DNA of 64,000 nt from Agapetus fuscipes (GCA_951799405.1 OX637343.1:16904524-16968523); one strand, 5' to 3'. Numbered from the stretch's first letter, positions 1-10,882 are shown. Made by a program: numbers and translations. The notes: a model not told the origin generated them from the letters alone.

Positions 1-875
1 TTGTACTGTATCTTTTTTCGTTGTATTAATTTATTGAACATCATGAACGTAAAACATAATTATAATGAAAATATTTTTAAACTTTCAAAGGTCACGCAAA
101 TATGGCAAACACAAAAATTCATTCTTACTTTAAGAATTACAAAAAAAAAATCAGAATAATAATAAAAAAGTGTCTATTGCTTTCCTATTTTTAAACATTT
201 ATTTTGTCAGATTTTTCGTTTGTACAACTTAACTTTAAAACAACAACAAAATACTTAATTGTATGTAATAAAACAAAATATTAACTCAAAATTTACACAA
301 TTTTTAGGAACATAAACAATAAAATGAAGCAACCAAAAATTCTTATTTTACTTTTACAAAATCACAAAAGAAAACTTGTATTTTAGTTTTTTAATATTTT
401 CTAGGCTTTCGTGAAAAATGGAGCACTTAATTTTTCCCTTATAATGAGGAAACACCAGCGCGGTAGAAATCACGTAATTTTAATATTTCATCGCCTCGTT
501 TTTGTGAGAAAAACAAAAAACAAAAAACACTGAAAATACTTAAAGTAAGCGACAGTGAAATATATTTCGATTAATGTGGCATTACAATTTGTGAGCGCGT
601 ACCCGGAAATGTACAATTTTTTTTTGGGCGTTTTTTTTCAAGTACACGTGTTTGAAATAATCAAGTTTTTTTGTCGTATTTTCAAAACATTTTTCTTTTA
701 CTGTGTAATTATGAGCAATTTTGTTTTTTTTATTTCTCCTGTAAATAAATATTGTGTTCGTTTTATCTTTTAATTAATGCAAGTGGGGTACGCGTGTTTT
801 CACCAAGCTTTAAATTTTTGATTATTTCATATTTCGGTAGAACAGCGAAGAATAAAAGAATATAATAAACACTGT
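1..875. other. AT-rich spacer, no gene seen
   Basis: This stretch is rich in A and T homopolymers. The short open frames here (for example 555-773) encode low-complexity Phe/Ile/Val-rich peptides with no recognisable domain and look like chance frames. The only structure I see is the two-copy repeat at 738-815. Confidence 0.6.
738..815 (+). repeat. Two-copy repeat (second copy 4355-4437)
   Basis: The words AATAAATATTGTGTTCG, TTTTATCTTT and ACGCGTGTTTT occur in the same order and spacing here and at 4355-4437. Both copies run into a TTTAAATTTTT tract. AATAAA followed by a GT-rich stretch could be an old polyadenylation region, but this is only a guess. Confidence 0.6.
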
Positions 876-1008
876 AAGGTGGAGCGTGAACTTTTTTTTG
901 GGATTTTGATTTGGGCGGAGTGGGGTATTGGTGCTCCATAGAGATACGAACAAAGACACTTTTACAAGATTTCAATATTTTCAGTGGAAATTGTGCCACA
1001 AAGCCACT
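876..1008 (+). repeat. Left inverted end of the 876-3190 element
   Basis: It begins AAGGTGGAGCGTG and ends near GTGCCACAAAGCC. It matches the reverse complement of 3046-3190 block by block. Confidence 0.6.
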
Positions 1009-1202
1009 GAAAAAAACAAAAAAGTCCAAAAACAGGGGTTCAAATTAAAATCAGTAAAAAAAAAACTTTAAGTATTTTTACATATTTTATATATTAATAT
1101 TATTTGTTGACTACCAACAAAAGAATAAAGTGAAACAGTTTACACAAATAACACAAGGTTTTTTTTTGAAAAATGGTTGAAAATACGGTAAATTTCTAAA
1201 AA

Positions 1203-2863
1203 TTACTTAGTTTTGTATTCTCTCTTGGTATTGAAAATCGGCATAATTTTACAGGATTCCAACTTATTTTTTATCCATCCTTCCCGTCTTTCGGGGCCAC
1301 ATACAGCAGAGCACGCTTCAGTCACAAGTTTGATGCATCTTTCAGTTGCTTGAGTGTGACAGGGCATTTGGCGAAAGAGTATCAAAATCTGAGTTTCCAC
1401 TATATCTGGATTGACGATGGCATCCTTCAATAATTCGGTGCTAATTTGTTTCAGGACTGGTGGTTCAGAAACTTTGTCCCATTCAATCAGGTCATAATAT
1501 TGCTCTGCGTTGAAGTTCAAGCTTGGCACCTTGAAGACTCGGATAGGAGCGAACCCCGACGTTTATTCTCTGATCTTCACGATTCGCCTGACAGCTAGTT
1601 CTCGGATGTGGCTTCTCTCGTCGTTCAACATTGCAATTAGTACATTTTCGCAGTGACCTAAATAACCATTCCTTTGTATCACGGGGCCGACAATTTCTTG
1701 CAAGTGTGTTGGAAGATACCGAGTCAATTTAATGATTTCGTGTAGGTGTTTTGCCCCGTAAACGCACAAAGGTTTTGTTTAAATGTGGAACCACATCGGT
1801 GCGTAAACCTTCAAGACTTCAGTCACAGTCATCTGTTTTTCAGTCGGATTATTGGTAGAAATGTATAGCCTGAGAAGTGAGTTGGCTGTCGTCAACCAAC
1901 GCGAATGACATATTTTTCCTGGAGACCTCTTAGCCAAGTTTTCATCACAATGTCCTGCACTAATCAGCTTGCAGCTTGACATGTTTCCAACAAATATAGC
2001 TGGTCTGTGCTTATATCCTCGCGAACTTTTGTAATGTCTGGCAGGTTGCACGTTATTGGTATAAAATCAACTACTGGGAGGTATTCGCAGTTTTTCAGCT
2101 GTTTTTCCAGCTGACCGCTGATGCTCTTGGGTCCTGTTGTCGTCCCATCGATAGATTCAAAAAGGTGACGCAAGCTCAATTCATTCGCATGTAACTGACA
2201 CACTAGCCACTGGAGCGGTCGTTTAAATGTTTTTTCTATAAAGCGTATGATACCTGAATGAATTCCAGTATTAACGGCAGTACCGTCGCATCCGATGGCT
2301 GTGATTGTAGTTGTATCGATCGATTTCGCTACAAAATAAGCTAAAACTTTGTTGGCAATAGTTTTAGCATCGCTTGACTTGCATATAATGTGGCCAATGT
2401 ATTGTGACCCAGGTTCTTTTAAAAGAGTGATGTGTTCTTCTACTACCAATATTCTGCGCTTGCCTTCCATGACAAACGTTTTATCCTTTCGTCCGTCAAA
2501 CGAGATACAAATGGACTGCCCTAGGTCAAGCTGAGTGGAAATCTGCACGTTCCTAGTTTGAGTAGGGGCTCGGCGGATCTTACTGCGATCTACAACATTC
2601 TTGCAATCATCTTCAGTCACCAATCCGATATCTTGTAATGCAGCAGACACGATGGCAGCTCCTGCCCGATCGGAAACGCCATAACGATCCAGTGTTCTGG
2701 CTACAACTGGCAAATTAAGTTTATTGAGCTGCTTGCTTGCTATAGCAGTAGCTGTAGTAGCTGTATCCGAGTTTACTATAACTACTGGACTGCCAGACGT
2801 GGATGGTTGATCTCCACCCGACAAGTTTTCCCTGTTTTGAACATAGCAAATTTGCGCGAAAAA
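1203..2863 (-). pseudogene. Broken transposase-like protein gene
   Basis: Read on the minus strand, a ~550-residue protein can be followed in one exon with one frameshift near 1970-2050 and two in-frame stops (at 1779 and near 1563). Before the shift the frame carries a CDGTAVNTG motif, LQWLVCQLHANE, LRHLF and a DGTTTGPKSISG stretch. After it come SHSRWLTTANSLLRLY, VYAPMWF and a C-terminal region with RNGYLGH and ERSHIRELA. I recognise this series from uncharacterised, repeated genes of invertebrates, usually taken as transposase-derived; I know no assigned domain name for it. The open frame begins without an ATG: the codon at 2824 is TTG and the frame is open back to about 2863, just after an AAAACAG that could be a splice acceptor. 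The N-terminus is therefore missing or in another exon. The frameshift and stops argue that this copy is dead. Confidence 0.65.
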
Positions 2864-3045
2864 TTACTTAATCGACAACGATATTTCGCGGGTAAACACA
2901 TGTTTTTTTAGGATTTTTTCACTATTATTCTTTAGTTGTGTTTATCGTTAGTCAACAACAAGTGAGAAATTGTATAATTTATGGTTAAAATTTATACGAA
3001 ACCAGTTATTGCACTACCCATTTTTTTAAATATTTGTGATATTTC

Positions 3046-3190
3046 AAGGGCTTTGGGGCACAATTTGCAGATAAGATATTGAATCCAAATTTTCTGTGCT
3101 TAATATGTATGTACCAGAGCACCGATTTCGCACCCCGCCTTTTTTAAATTCGAAAAAAAAAAAAAACTCCATACAAGCACGCTCCAACCT
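3046..3190 (-). repeat. Right inverted end of the 876-3190 element
   Basis: It contains GGGCTTTGGGGCACAATTT, GAGCACCGAT and CACGCTCCAACCT, which are reverse complements of words in 876-1008. Confidence 0.6.
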
Positions 3191-3286
3191 AAATTAAACA
3201 GTGTTTTTGAATTCCTCAAAAAAATTTTTAAACTATAACAGTATGAATTTTCACAGTGTTAGTACACAAACAATACAAAATATATG
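3190..3286 (+). repeat. PLE-1 terminal fragment
   Basis: The words AACAGTGTTTTTGAATTCCT, TTTAAACTATAACAGTATG and TTTTCACAGTGTTA, followed by CACAAACAATACAAAATATA, match the 3' part of the PLE-1 copies at 35942-36035 and 58325-58419. The hammerhead part is absent. A LINE-A' coding end follows directly. Confidence 0.75.
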
Positions 3287-3790
3287 AATAAAAGAATCAT
3301 TAAGAAAATAAAAATGACGGTACACAGTTGTATATTGTTGCCGACCCTGATGTATGCAAGCGAGTCGTGGACGGTAAATAAAAGAGAAGTAAATAAGGTA
3401 GAAATGGCTTATTTGAGAAGTATGACAGGAAAAACACTGAAAGATAAAGTGAGAAACGAATGGGTTCTGAATGAATGCGGAATAAATAAAAGCGTGAAAG
3501 TGAAAGTACAAAGAAGTGTGATGCGATGGTTTGGACATATTGAAAGGATGAATGAAGACCAACTGACAAAAAAAGTGGATAAAAGGAATGTAATAGGTAA
3601 GCGTGGAAGGGGAAGACCTAGGAAAGAAGGGATTGATCAAATAAGTGAGTTTGCAAATGAATGGAATTAACAGAGTGAAAACAAGAGAAGAGCGTGCATG
3701 AAAAGAGTGATGAAACTAGATGAGATGAAAGAAGTATGTAAGGACAGAGTCAAGTGGAGGCACTTGTGTGGAGGTTCCGGCCACCCCTAG
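3284..3790 (+). pseudogene. LINE-A' C-terminal coding end (RTE-like)
   Basis: The frame reads YASESWTVNKRE, MRWFGHIERMNED and GKRGRGRPRKEG. It then hits a stop at 3668-3670 where related copies have Trp-Asp-x-Gln, and continues in the same frame through KRRACMKRVMKLDEMKEVC to a stop at 3788-3790. This is the region after the reverse transcriptase palm/thumb in RTE-like elements (the RWFGH and RGRPR motifs are typical). The copy is 5'-truncated; its left neighbour is a Penelope end. About 40 bases of non-coding sequence follow before the next SINE. Confidence 0.8.
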
Positions 3791-3850
3791 AGGAATGGCG
3801 GCAAGAAACAAGACAATACAGGACATACTTTGTGTTCTACCCGCAAAAAA

Positions 3851-4330
3851 AACGCAACTAAGCTACACATATAGTGGAACTTCTTGCCTGCGTTATCCCC
3901 GAAGGGGTCGCTTGTGGCGATTCGGGACCTATTTATTTTTACAGTAAGGGGGCCGGCCTCACACTAACCCCTTTCAGTTGAAGTGGGAGTTTCCAGGCTA
4001 CCGAGGGGACTGATTATCATTTCTTGTGAAGGCTGAGTAAACCTTGAGATCGAACCCTTGCTCTCGGCATGGAATGCAAGCATTCTACCAATTGAGCTAT
4101 CGACCTTTTTACGAGCTTGGTCGTCGTCTCTACAAAGCGACAATTCTCAAGCACGACCCAGTTGCTGTAAGGCTGGATGGATCTTTGGTGACCGGTCATT
4201 GGTACAGGTTTTATGAATTTTTCAACCCAGCGAAGAGCAAATTTGAAAACATAAATGGTATATTTTTTGTGCTCCCCCGGGATTCGAACCCACAACCGAA
4301 GTCCAAAGTGTTACCACTGAACTACGGACC
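3851..4330 (-). mobile_element. Composite SINE (SINE-2 joined to SINE-1)
   Basis: Read on the minus strand, a SINE-2 head and body (4330-4106) run through GACCAAGCTCGTAAAAAG into a SINE-1 head (GGTCGATAGCTCAATTGG, an A-box match) and body (4105-3851), ending AGCTTAGTTGCGTT. Both heads keep B-box-like GGTTCGAATCC or GGGTTCGATC. The SINE-1 body has an internal deletion after the head. The same junction occurs at 15565-15958, 47688-48120 and 55600-55880. Confidence 0.8.
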
Positions 4331-4354
4331 GCAATTTTTTAATTTATTTGTTCT

Positions 4355-4437
4355 GTTAATAAATATTGTGTTCGTTTTATCTTTAAATTAATTCAAGTAG
4401 GGAACGCGTGTTTTTATGAGGCTTTAAATTTTTTTTA
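4355..4437 (+). repeat. Second copy of the 738-815 repeat
   Basis: It shares AATAAATATTGTGTTCG and ACGCGTGTTTTT with the first copy. It lies just outside the composite SINE. Confidence 0.6.
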
Positions 4438-4639
4438 TTGCATACTTTTTTTTCTACAAGAAATTATTTCAAGACCTGCGAAGAGATGGCGTGATAACTG
4501 GCAGTCTAGACCCAAAGAAGAAGTTGTACAAACAGGTCCTTTGAATATATGAAAGGAAGTAGAAGAAGAATGTTAAGATTATTTTTATTGGGCAAGGAAC
4601 CTAAAGCTTCTTCTTCGTCTTTTCTTCCGTGTGTAATAT

Positions 4640-6893
4640 GTTCATGCTATTCCTATGAATAATGTACATGTAGGTATTTTCTTTCCTATCGATTCTATCT
4701 GTTTAAAATCCTACGATGATTTTGTTACTCTTGTCAAGGAAATATCAAGGAAGCATATACCCCGTGGCTGCAGAACTGAATATATAGCCGGGCTAAATGA
4801 AGACTCCAAGGTGTTACTAGAATCATACCAAAATCTTTATGACACAGATCCATTCTCAGAGGAAACCATCCAAACCGGTGAGAGAGTCATGCAGGCTGTT
4901 GGTGAATCTAGAACACAGAAATGGTGCAAATTAATGACCGACCTGAATATGAAACAAACTAGCAGAAGGGCATGGAAAATGATCAAAAATCTCAATAACG
5001 ATCCACAGACACCACCCTCGGGTCTAAACAAAATAACACCAGATCAAATAGCTCACCAACTACTTCTTAATGGAAAAACACCAAGGGAGAGGAAAATCGA
5101 AATAAAACGAGACATAGCTAATGAGAGCAATAATTTGGAAACTCCATTTACTGTACATGAACTAAATCAGGCCATTAGACAGATGAAGGATAATAAGGCG
5201 GCGGGCTTGGATGACATTAGAACTGAACAAATTAAGCACTTTGGACCAGCTACCCTGGAATGGATGATAAAATTGATGAATAAATGTGTAGCAACATTAC
5301 ACATTCCAAGGCTGTGGCGGAAATCAAAAGTTGCTGCCCTTCTCAAGCCTGGCAAAGAACCAACACACCCAAAGAATTTCCGTCCCATCTCACTACTATG
5401 TCATCTGTTCAAAGCATTGGAGAAAATGATCCTCACTCGCGTCTTTGGTAAGATTGAGAACAAAATAATAAGGGAGCAAGCTGGTTTTATGCCTGGAAAA
5501 TCGTGCTGCAGCCAAGTCCTAAACCTCACCCAACATATTGAGGATGGCTTTGAAAACGGCATGGTTACCGGAGTTGCTTTTATCGATCTGACTGCTGCAT
5601 ACGATACCGTAAACCATCGAAGACTCCTGTGGAAACTCTATAGCATCACCAAGGATTTCCGATTGACCAAACTCTTGGAATGCTTCCTACAGAATCGAAG
5701 ATTCTTCGTAACCCTCCAATCTAAGAATAGCCGCTGGAGAAATCAAAAGAATGGCCTACCACAAGGCAGCGTGCTTGCGCCCTTTTTATATAATATATAT
5801 ACAAACGATCAGCCAATGAACCCCCAAACACAGACAATTCATCTATGCAGATGACACTGCTGTAGCGGCACAAGCAAAAACATTTGACGAGGTGGAAGGA
5901 AAACTATCAGCCTCTCTTCAAGACTTGTCAAGTTACTATAAATTAAACCACCTGAGACCAAATCCTGCTAAAACTCAAGTCTGCGCTTTCCATCTTAGAA
6001 ATAAGGAAGCAGGAAGAAAACTGAGAGAATGGTGGCAAGGGCAAGAGTTGGAACACAGTGAGTCACCTATGTATTTGGGCGTTCGTTTAGACCGTTCTCT
6101 AACCTTTCGGAGACACTGTGAAGAGGTCGAAGGAAAAGTATGCTCCCGAAATAATATTATCAGAAAATTAACTAACACTAAATGGGGAGCTCAACCCCAC
6201 GTCCTGAAAATCTCGTCCCTGGCGCTGTGCTTATCTGCAGCCGAATACGCTGCACCGGTGTGGTACAACTTAACACACACAAAGAGAGTGGATGTAGCAA
6301 TTAATGAGACAGTCAGAATAATATCTGGCTGCCTAAAACCGACCCCCATAAAAGAAATCTATCCAATAGTGGGAATTGCTCCTCCTAAAATTAGAAGAAG
6401 TGTAGCTGCAGAGATTGAGCGTAATAAACAACACACCGACCCTCGACATCCTATGTTCGGGTCTCAGGTGCGACCTCAATGCAGACTCAAGTCGAGAAGA
6501 AGTTTCCTGGAGACGACGCCCCCGGTGGTTGGCTTCCCTGATGCCCGAAGGCTGTCTCTATGGAGAGATAATACCGAGCCCACGTTGCTCCCTCAGGCGG
6601 AGGAAATATCAGTGGGTCACAAGCTACCATTCACAACATGGAGGGCACTCAATAGACTCAGAACAGGTGTCTCCCGTTGCTACAGTAACCTCAAAAAATG
6701 GGGTTACAGAGATGAAGAAACCTGCGAGTGTGGCTCCGTGCCAAACAGTGAACATCTTTTTTCTTGTCCCCTGATTGGAGCAACGTGCACGCTTGAGGAC
6801 GTGGTGATGGCGAGCGGAAATGGAGTTCGTGTGGCCGAGTACTGGGGGCTGCACATATGATGGTGTTCCGGACACGGAAAGTAAGTAAGTATC
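4640..6893 (+). pseudogene. 5'-truncated Jockey/CR1-like LINE, frameshifted RT
   Basis: The first frame (to 5854) holds the reverse transcriptase fingers and palm: KDNKAAGLDDI, FRPISLLCHLFKALEKMI, EQAGFMPGKSC, VAFIDLTAAYDTV (catalytic Asp) and NGLPQGSVLAPFLYNIYTND. The catalytic FIYADD is at 5838-5855 in another frame; a one-base indel just before it (about 5825-5838) splits the gene. The second frame continues through LNPAKT-like NPAKTQVC, YLGVRLDRSLTFRRHCE and a C-terminal zinc-knuckle-like CECGSVPNSEHLFSCP to a stop at 6858-6860. The endonuclease domain is missing, so this is a 5'-truncated copy. The 3' end is short and closes with repeats of AAGT near 6880-6893. The family assignment within Jockey/CR1/R1-type LINEs is not certain. 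Confidence 0.85.
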
Positions 6894-7093
6894 TGTTTAA
6901 TTAGATTTATATGATTATTTATTTATTTTCATTTATTTCTGCTTTTGTGTATTTCTGGATTTTTCTATTTTCTGCACTTTTGTATTTTTCTTCCATGTAC
7001 TTTTCTATTGCTGTATTTTCTATGGCTGGTCATGTATTGCACCCTCCACATGACTAAGCTGGAATAAACATTTTCGATTAAAATTATTATTAT
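6894..7093 (+). mobile_element. LINE 3' untranslated end with AATAAA and ATT tail
   Basis: TGGCTGGTCATGTATTGCAC, CCCTCCACATGACTAAGCTG and GGAATAAACA near the end match the minus-strand LINE end at 40935-41404. It finishes with ATTATTATTATTTTAAG. The coding part is absent; the 4640-6893 LINE lies directly upstream and may have inserted into it. Confidence 0.7.
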
Positions 7094-7110
7094 TTTAAGC
7101 AATCAATCCT

Positions 7111-7395
7111 GTCCGGGCAATAGCTCAGTTGGTAGAGTGCTTGCATTCCATGCCGTGAGCCCGGATTCGGATCTCACCGAGGGTGTCAGAAATGATTTCC
7201 CGTTTGGTGTTTTTTTAAAAAACCCAAAATAAAATACCGGCAAAGAAATTACTACCAGCACCCTTGGGAGCTGGGAAACCCCTAACATCAACTGAAGTGG
7301 TTGGCGTGAGACAGGCCCCCTTACCTGTAATAATAAATAGTTTCCACTCGAAACCCTTCGGGGATTACGTGGCAAGAGGTTACACTGCGGAAGTG
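7111..7395 (+). mobile_element. SINE-1 copy
   Basis: The head has GCAATAGCTCAGTTGGTAGA (A box) and a damaged B box (GGATTCGGATCTC). The body carries AACTGAAGTGGTTGGCGT, TTACCTGTAATAATAAATAG and a GGCAAGAGGTTACACT end. Confidence 0.85.
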
Positions 7396-7631
7396 TTCTA
7401 TATTAATTTTATTTCGTCGTAAAATTCTAGATGATTTTCTTAATAAAGTATTTGACTCTTTATACCAAATGTAAATAACAAATATTAGGAAGATTATTTA
7501 TTTTTCGAGCACTGTTTTTTATGTAAGTTGCACCTCCAGAACTCTGTGCAAACTTGGACGTCGCTGTAGAAAATGCCAACTTTCAAGAGAGACCCATTTC
7601 CTGTAAGGCGTGATTCCCCCTTTCTAAGTGG

Positions 7632-7890
7632 TTGAGATACAAAGAAAGTGTGAACGGGAAAAGAGGGAAGGGACGACCGAGAAAAGTATGGAGTGATCAG
7701 ATTGAGGAGATTGTGAAAGAATGGGATATGCAAAGTGAGCGTAAAAGAAGAAAATGCATGAAAAAGGTGATGGATATGAATGAACTGAAAGAGGTATTTA
7801 AGGATAGGAAAAAATGGAGGCAACTCTGCAGAGAATCTGGCCACCCCTAGCGGAGTGGTGACAGAGTTACAGTTACAGTTACAGATAAAT
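7632..7890 (+). pseudogene. LINE-A' C-terminal end with ACAGTT tail
   Basis: It encodes NGKRGKGRPRKVWSDQIEE, KRRKCMKKVMDMNELKE and DRKKWRQLCRESGHP up to the stop at 7848-7850. A very short 3' end follows: GGAGTGGTGACAGAG, then three units of TTACAG. This is the clearest LINE-A' 3' terminus in the window; such short tandem tails are typical of RTE-clade elements. It is 5'-truncated a few residues before the RGRPR motif. Confidence 0.8.
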
Positions 7891-8500
7891 GATTTTAGTA
7901 ACCCAAAAGATCACAATTTATATTTAAATTGCAATATTTTTCAAGCGTCGAACCCAATTTGTTCCGATTACGAGTCCAAAGCGTTAATAATAAGACTAAG
8001 AGCAAGTTGGCATACCTAATCTTGTAATGTATTCGATTCAATGTCATATCATTGTTATAAAAAAAAATGAATGGCTTTAATCAATTAAAAACTGTTAATT
8101 AATTCAAGAGAAATACTAAAACCCTGAAAATTAAAAAGATTCAGGGGTGTGTCCAACGTCCGAGTTGACTTTGACAAAAAGTATTTTTTATTAATAAACA
8201 TCATTTGTTGTTTTTTTATAATTACTGATTCATATCTGTACACACGCCGCGAAAGCCTTTTTCGTGTTAGCCTTCAAATTTGAGTAAATCGCTGTCACCC
8301 CAACAGCCTTTGTAATAATGTCTTTTAATACTTTTTTTTTTCGGTTAAAACAATGTTACGGTAATTAATAGAGACGTGTGAATTATTTTTTGGTTTTTTA
8401 ACTACAAAAAAAAATACTTGTTATGTTTAAAAACATAACTGAAAGATTTCATCAAAAATAGTTTCAATTCAGAAAATGTGTCTATAATCTATGTATATGT
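7891..8500. other. AT-rich spacer, nothing recognised
   Basis: I see no gene, no copy of the named repeat families and no tandem array here. Confidence 0.5.
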
Positions 8501-8502
8501 AT

Positions 8503-9010
8503 ATATAATCTAAGTTGCAAAGATATGTTAAAATTTAAGGCTCATATTAAATGCATGCCCACAGACAGGCACATGTAGGTTTGCGCCTACACATTCTGCA
8601 TGTGTCGCTCCCCCAGTTCTTGTTTGCCGTATGGACTAATTTTGTCAAATATGACTTTATAATGCAGTTGTCTTAAGAATCAAATTCTACACATTCTGAG
8701 CTAAGAAAAAACGTAAAACTCGATAATGTGAGAGTTGTCTTAAATATTTTTAAAATCAATTTCCTGTTTTCATGAGACACATTGGTCCAGTACATGTGCA
8801 AACATTGCTCATGTAAAATTAGCTTAATGGGCTATACGGCAAACAAGAACTAAAGCAGCGGTGTGCATACAAATAAGCAAAACCATACATTAATATAAAC
8901 CTTGCAACTCCTGCCGCCGTTTTCTGAACCGGGGTGGCATTGGCAAAAGTGTACCGATTTTTACAGCACGGGTGGTCAGCCTCATACCAACCTATCAGTC
9001 AAGGAGTATA
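8503..9010 (-). mobile_element. LINE-A 3' end, interrupted by MITE-C
   Basis: The tail-side part is 8503-8605 (TAAGTTGCAAAGATATG onward) and the head-side part 8861-9010 (AACTCCTGCCGCCG, TGGTCAGCCTCATACCAACC). The MITE-C at 8606-8860 splits it. Confidence 0.8.
8606..8860. mobile_element. MITE-C, complete copy
   Basis: The inverted ends are CGCTCCCCCAGTTCTTG...TTGCCGTAT on the left and the reverse complement of CGCTGCTTTAGTTCTTG...GCCGTAT on the right. The core has TAAAACTCGATAATGTGAG and ACATTGGTCCAGTACATGTG. No coding capacity is visible. It sits inside a LINE-A 3' end, so it is the younger of the two. Confidence 0.8.
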
Positions 9011-9124
9011 CTATGTAATGCATACTTTCTCTAAATAAAACAGTGTTTAATTAGAATTAATCCTTAAAATTAAAAATATTGACATAAAAATAAGTAGAAT
9101 CAAACAGTTTTTGTTTTCTGGTCT

Positions 9125-9357
9125 AATCTAATCGAATCCAAGATGCAAAGATGTGTAACATTGGAGATTCATATTATATGTATTCTCACAGGCAGACACG
9201 TAGATACAAGATCGCGCTTGCACATGCCGAATGTGAACCTTCAACATAAAAAAAAAACAAATCTCAAATGGATACACCCTGCAACTCTTGCCGTCCTCCC
9301 CTAAAACAGGGGTGACATTGGCAAGGTGAACCATTTTCCACAGCATGAGTGGTCAGC
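9125..9357 (-). mobile_element. LINE-A 3' end
   Basis: A nearly complete copy, from the tail-side AAGATGCAAAGATGTG to TGAGTGGTCAGCCG. It uses the spacing with a CTTCAACATAAAAA block. Confidence 0.8.
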
Positions 9358-9913
9358 CGTGCGGCTGATCGCAAGCCTTGCCTTTTTCTCGTCTGTCTTC
9401 TTTTATTTTTCTATTCAATATTCAAAAAAATTTCATATTCTTTATTTTCCCTACATACCTATTCAATTCATTCGTTACAAACATCCCCTTCCACATGAAA
9501 AAGTAGATAGTTGCAGGGCGAAGAATATTAATTTCCGATTTTAATATGAAATTTATTAACATTTTCTTTTCTTTCATTTTCTTCTTCTTTAAGTGACAAT
9601 TCTACATTCCTTCACTTTCCATCTTCATTATTCTATACATTTTTCATGTACATATTATAAAACACGTTTAACATGCTGCAATAAAATAAACTGCGTATGT
9701 GCGGGAATAATACGAGTTTTATTAGGTTCACACACAACTTAGAATCAAGTTTATTTGCAGCAGTAGGCGCTGCTAACGCCCCCATAAATTCACCGCCTTC
9801 CCTGTGAATACATCACCGAGCGTAAAAGGGGTGATCCCGAGAGTTATACGGGTGTCGGAGATCCCGTTTTTGTGGGTAACGGGATCCTACATATGTTTAT
9901 ACGGGTCAATATA

Positions 9914-10219
9914 TCCGGTCGATAGCTCAGTCGGTAGAGTGCTTGCATTCCATGCCGTGAGCTCGGGTTCGAATCCCACCGAGGGTGTCGGAAATGATTT
10001 CCCGTTTCGGTGTTTATTTCAAACCCCAAAAGGTTTACGCAGCCCTCACAAGAAATGATTACCAGCTGCCCCCTCCCCCCCTTCAACTGAAGTGGTTGGC
10101 GTAAGATTGCCCTCCTTACCTGTAAAAATAAATAGGTTCAACTTGCTACGTCCGACCCCTTCGGGGATAACACGGCAAGAAGTTACACTATGTGTGCAGC
10201 TTAGTTGCGTTTTTTTTTT
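9914..10219 (+). mobile_element. SINE-1, full-length
   Basis: The head CCGGTCGATAGCTCAGTCGG has a good A box; GGGTTCGAATCCC is a perfect B box. The body ends GCTTAGTTGCGT followed by a T run. The head is a polymerase III promoter of tRNA type and not a free tRNA gene, because the 3' acceptor half does not pair. Confidence 0.88.
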
Positions 10220-10264
10220 ATATCGTACCCCCAGTGCTTGTTTGGCTAATCTACATACCATTGA

Positions 10265-10567
10265 TAAAAAAAAACGCAAGGAAGGTGCACATATCGTGTA
10301 ACTTCTTGCCGCGTTATCCCCGAAGGGATCGTATGTGGCGAGTTGAACCTATTTATTTTTACAGGTAAGGGGGCCGGTCTTACGCCAACCACTTCAGTTG
10401 AAGTGGTTGTTTCCCAGCTCCTGATGGGACTGGTACTCATTTCGTGTGAAGCCTGAGTAAACCGCGCCGGTTTTTCATTTTTCGTTTTGAAAAAAACACC
10501 GAAACGGGAAATCATTTCTGACACCCTAGGTGGGATTCGAACCCGAGCTCTCGGCGTGGAATGCAAG
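10265..10567 (-). mobile_element. SINE-1, inverted partner of 9914-10219
   Basis: The same family on the other strand, starting AACGCAAGGAAGGTGCAC and running to the B box (GGATTCGAACCCGAG). The A-box half of the head is lost at 10567. It is separated from the plus copy by about 45 bases. Confidence 0.85.
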
Positions 10568-10880
10568 CTCTCTTCGCACAAATATTATGTTATTTAGATC
10601 CATGAGTAGATAATAACCTAGTTATAAATAATTTTCGTCTCTTAGTGGAGATCAATGAAATCCTCTTTGTATGGAGATTAGTCATAGTACAGCCGGCAGA
10701 AGTATTTCGCTCGGATTCAGCAAAACGTAAGTAAATAATTCCCTCCAGTCTCCATCAGAGACCCCGGCCTTGGGTTGGGCGCGCGTAACGCAGAAATTTA
10801 TTCGCTGTTCTGTACATATAATTTAATACAACGTATTATCAGCGATAGACGGTGGAATTATATGACGATTAAAATATGTA
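10568..10880. other. Unassigned sequence
   Basis: It includes a GC-richer patch near 10740-10790 (GGTTGGGCGCGCGTAACGC). No family, frame or tandem structure was recognised. Confidence 0.4.
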
Positions 10881-10882
10881 TA

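Larger units (their letters stand above)
876..3190 (-). mobile_element. Candidate 2.3 kb DNA transposon with long inverted ends
   Basis: Two ~130-145 bp segments in inverted orientation (876-1008 and 3046-3190) flank the transposase-like pseudogene. Words shared in order, reading the right end as reverse complement, include GGAGCGTG, GGCGGRGTG, ATYGGTGCTC, TTCAATAT and AAATTGTGCCMCAAAGCC. The outermost match is around AGGTGGAGCGTG. I could not find a clear target duplication, so the superfamily stays open. The spacing between the blocks differs between the ends, as expected for an old copy. Confidence 0.6.

Noticed and set aside
2822..2824. Start codon of the 1964-2824 frame
   Set aside because: The codon is TTG, not ATG, and the frame is open upstream to about 2863. 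I do not accept it as a translation start.
9914..9990. tRNA gene call on SINE-1 and SINE-2 heads
   Set aside because: The A and B boxes are good, but the cloverleaf cannot be closed by an acceptor stem, and every head is followed by the same SINE body. They are SINE promoters.
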